64,000 nucleotides of DNA from Triplophysa rosa (taxonomy: Eukaryota > Chordata > Actinopteri > Cypriniformes > Nemacheilidae), in assembly GCF_024868665.1 (NCBI RefSeq), contig NW_026634143.1, positions 266,190 to 330,189 of the forward strand, in the 5' to 3' direction. Numbering within the stretch: the stretch's first letter is position 1; every line of letters starts with the position of its first letter. A program made the position numbers and the translations under genes. Under the pieces are notes generated by a model. That model saw nothing but the letters and a program-made list of their open reading frames with translations. It searched no databases and was not told the DNA's origin. This document shows positions 60,993-64,000 of this stretch, piece after piece.

Positions 60993-62211
60993 ATGAGAAT
61001 GTAATATTTACAGAACATGAGGTGTGTGCACTGTTTTTGTTGATTTGACGTTTCTCACAGTTTGTTATTGTTGGGTTCGTGAGGCTCAAGTCTGTCAGCT
61101 CGAGCTGTCAAGCTTGTTGAACAGACTTTCACCAGAGTAAAATAGACCTAAGACCATAGGCTATATGCTTGTTTTTCTTATCAAGAACATGTCAAACTAA
61201 ATAAACAAGATAACCATATATCACAGACTGTCAATATTCTTTGCGTTTTGTTTTGTGTGTTTGGTTTAAATGCAGTTTTTTTAATGTATTTTTCTATTTT
61301 TTTCCAACGTTGCTAATCTTTTCAATATTATATCAACAGGATATAATATTAGTGTGTTATGAATATTTACTTATAATTATAAGCTTGATGTGAAATTGTG
61401 ACTAAATAAAAACGTAACAAATTATGTCTTTTTAAACTTAATTTGAATAAACGAATATTCAATTTTTATGAGCTCAAATATTCAAATATGAAATTATTGA
61501 AAAATGCCCATCCCTAGTGTCCATGCACATTCAGAAACAAATCAACCTATTTTCTCACGCAGACGCATGCAATGATATGAATTCGCTTATATGCAATGCC
61601 CAGAGTGCACATCTGAGGCGGCGACACGTTGTATATTGGTCCAAATGTTAATTATTAAATACATCATTTTATAATGTATATGATTAGATTACCAATCACA
61701 CAGATTCATTTTAACAATGCTACTAGGCTTTTATTTAAACTTAGAAACCTTTTTATTCAGGTGAGGAAGCTGGCATTTTGCATAGCATTTGCGCGCCCTC
61801 ATGCCTTTATGCCACTGCAGAGGCATATTGCAGTATTAATGTTAACGAGTAATCGATTAATTGATCGTTAATTTAAATGAAGATCGATTATGGGAATTGG
61901 TCTAAATTGACATCCCTAGTATTAAGGGGATGAGCTGTTATGAAGGATCACATGTTTAAATTCCCAGCTCATGTTATCTCTGTTAAATGGGCTCTATTCA
62001 CGTGTTACTTCTGCGTTTAATGCAAGAACCCTCTTCAGTTTCCTGGTGGAAATACTTCAAGCACTGAGGAATGGGACACTGAAAATAGTAACATTTAGCA
62101 GATGCTGTACACTGACAAACAGCAGTGGTATATAGAAGTGCTGTTCCCCCGTATTTGAAAGGATATTTTCATAAGTTCACATGTCATTATAACATTAAGT
62201 AAACACACATA
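60993..62211. other. pex10 downstream sequence with hAT remnants
   Basis: GAAAAATGCCCATCCCTAG (ending about 61517) and GGTCTAAATTGACATCCCTAG (ending about 61920) look like right ends of two hAT MITEs. Matching left ends were not found, so these are fragments. No second gene is seen. Confidence 0.4.
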
Positions 62212-62219
62212 CATATATC

Positions 62220-63830
62220 CAGGGACGTTCACATACATTTTGAGGGGCATGGGCTCAAGTGGAAAAAAGGGCATTTCTCATATTTTAATTTTTTCCAAAC
62301 AAAATGTTAAATATATTAAAATAACTATTTATATAAATCCCTCACACTCACCCAATTGTTTCATGTTCCAAAAATGGTCTTCTGTAGAATTAACAAATTT
62401 TATCACAAGAACAGGTAACAACAAAGGAAATTAAGCCACAATGTATATGTTTTCTATGCTAAAGTTTCAAGTAGGATAAATGACTGCACAAAGGAAAATG
62501 ACATATTTTCACTAATAATTTATATATATAATATAATTTGTTTTGCACAAGCCAATAAACTTTTTTAATTATTTTGGTGTTATTGGGACACCAACAATGA
62601 TCTTCACACTAAACTGAAAAAGGCAGTAGGTGCTAATTTGTTATTTTACAGGACAAAAACCTGCAAAAATAATTAAAACACACTGCAAAAAAATGATTGA
62701 CAAAATACAAAAATACAGCAGCTTAACTAATTATTATTATTATTAATATTATTATTGTTGTTATAATTACACTTACTGTACCACACACACACACACTGAT
62801 GGTGACAAGAACTTTGTTTCACATCTGAGGGAGGGCAGTTTAGCTCTATCAGCATACACAACATATAAAATGGATAGTCATTAGATGAGGAGTCTGACAT
62901 CAAACTGATCAAGTTATTGTTTAAGGCAGGACACTTTATGTACTGTTCAAGTTTGAGATGTTGGTCTATTTTGCTTTCATGTCTTCTTTTGCTCTAATGG
63001 AAAGGAAATTTCCAAAATACACATAAAGTTGTTTGTTTGCTTCTGTAGATTTCTTCTAAATGATCCAAAACAAGCTGCATATACAGTATATCTGCATATG
63101 TAAACATAACATTTCAAGGGAAAAGACTTTTGATGTAAGTCATATTAGTTATTTTGTTTATCCTGTTCATCTGAATTGCCTGACAAATATATGCAAGTGA
63201 GCACATTTTTATTACTTAATGCCTGGTTTACATATCAATGAGGCGATTCTGATGACGTTATTAATTTGACTGTGTTCAGCTGTGGTTTCTCCATCAAGTT
63301 AGCATGTATGCCAATGATATACCGCCTTAGCCTTAGCGAAACTTTAGCTATTAGCTTACTCATTAGCTTATACGTGATGGATGTTAGCAAAACAATATTT
63401 GCAGTTTGTCTTTTGGATAATTAGGTGTGAATTCGAAAGCACATGTAGCTAGTCTGTTCATCACCACTCACCTCCACACCAAGAAGACAAATGCTACTGG
63501 AAAGGAGGGAGGGCTTCACTTCTGTGGCTCTCTGCCTGATGTGCCAAACTTGCTACACACACAGCTGTGCTGCGCCTGCGCGCTATGTGCGGCTGCGCGC
63601 CTGCGTGGAGACGCGGATGGGAGAAAGGCATCGGAACTCTCAACATTTCCCAACCTGACCAGACATTTTCTAATGGTTTGATGAGGAAAGCCGTGCGCAA
63701 ATAGAAACACATACGCGTGCACATTCATATATCCATTTATAAAAAAATCCCAGAAAAAGGGCACTTTCTCAAGAGGAAGAAAATGGGCCTGGGCTCAAGC
63801 CCCCAAAGCCCCCCCCCCTGCACGTGCCTG
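62220..63830. mobile_element. 1611-bp non-autonomous hAT, exact 8-bp target duplication
   Basis: The ends CAGGGACGTTCACATACA and CCCCCTGCACGTGCCTG are imperfect inverted repeats; both sides next carry a GGGCTCAAG block (GGGCATGGGCTCAAG against GGGCCTGGGCTCAAGCCCCC). CATATATC is duplicated exactly (62212-62219 and 63831-63838). The interior lacks transposase motifs; the open frames at 63427-63764 overlap on both strands without a recognisable domain. Confidence 0.88.
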
Positions 63831-63838
63831 CATATATC

Positions 63839-64000
63839 TATATAAAGCAAACAAGCGTCAACAAAATGAGCTGTACAACTGGGTGTTTTAATAACTATTG
63901 TTCGTGTAGTAGCACAGAACTCTACGATCGATCGGTGGAAATAGTCGAGGGTTCTGAGCATATTCACCGAGCACATCATGTACCGCCGTGCATAGAGCCC
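63839..64000. other. right edge, nothing recognised
   Basis: Too short to classify. The mammalian neighbour RER1 would be expected further right but no exon is seen. Confidence 0.3.

Overview
The window looks like intron-rich, repeat-dense nuclear DNA of a teleost fish, most likely a cyprinid (carp, barb or zebrafish relative). The pointers are a vertebrate-type split pex10 gene, very many (CA)n, (CACG)n and (GA)n microsatellites, and dense short hAT, Kolobok-like, IS630/Tc1-like and EnSpm-like non-autonomous transposons together with L2-type LINE debris of the kinds common in cyprinids. There are no operons, CRISPR arrays or prokaryotic features. The species call is inference.

Two host genes can be supported. 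On the right, on the plus strand, is a complete six-exon pex10 gene (58897-60822) encoding a 315-residue peroxisomal RING-finger E3 ligase subunit with an intact C3HC4 RING. On the left, on the minus strand, are two candidate first coding exons of phospholipase C eta 2 (plch2). A short one at 8398-8440 starts MEDLSNIRSLSPDK and resembles the PLCH-family N-terminus. A longer one at 51838-51979 starts MERSWVSGSASIS. Both end in the same splice phase at a consensus GT donor, so they look like alternative promoters about 43.5 kb apart feeding a shared second exon that lies left of position 1. In mammals PEX10 and PLCH2 are adjacent and head to head, and the layout here matches. Positions 1-51837 would then be mostly plch2 first-intron sequence, and 51980-58896 the divergent intergenic region.

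The rest is mobile DNA and simple repeat. In order: two IS630/Tc1-like elements (458-2785, one with transposase scraps); a 581-bp TIR element (7379-7959); a 597-bp TIR element (9223-9819); a cluster of 'GTGGGGAC' repeat units and CA tracts split by an 801-bp solo LTR (11293-13294); a nested stack in which a Kolobok-like element appears to hold an L2 LINE that itself holds a TGTCACGG element and a hAT MITE (14386 to about 20018), followed by another hAT (20019-21335); a Kolobok-like element (22124-23208); a decayed intron-containing hAT transposase copy (23262-26827); a run of hAT MITEs and fold-back elements to 30.9 kb; quieter intronic DNA with scattered repeats to 51.8 kb; palindromic MITEs upstream of pex10; and a 1.6-kb hAT near the right end with an exact 8-bp target duplication. 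Several boundaries are set by target-site duplications read directly from the sequence.

Two short stretches in the plch2 intron (39865-40078 and 44949-45113) read like coding sequence but could not be assigned. They and the alternative plch2 first exons are the observations most worth following up.
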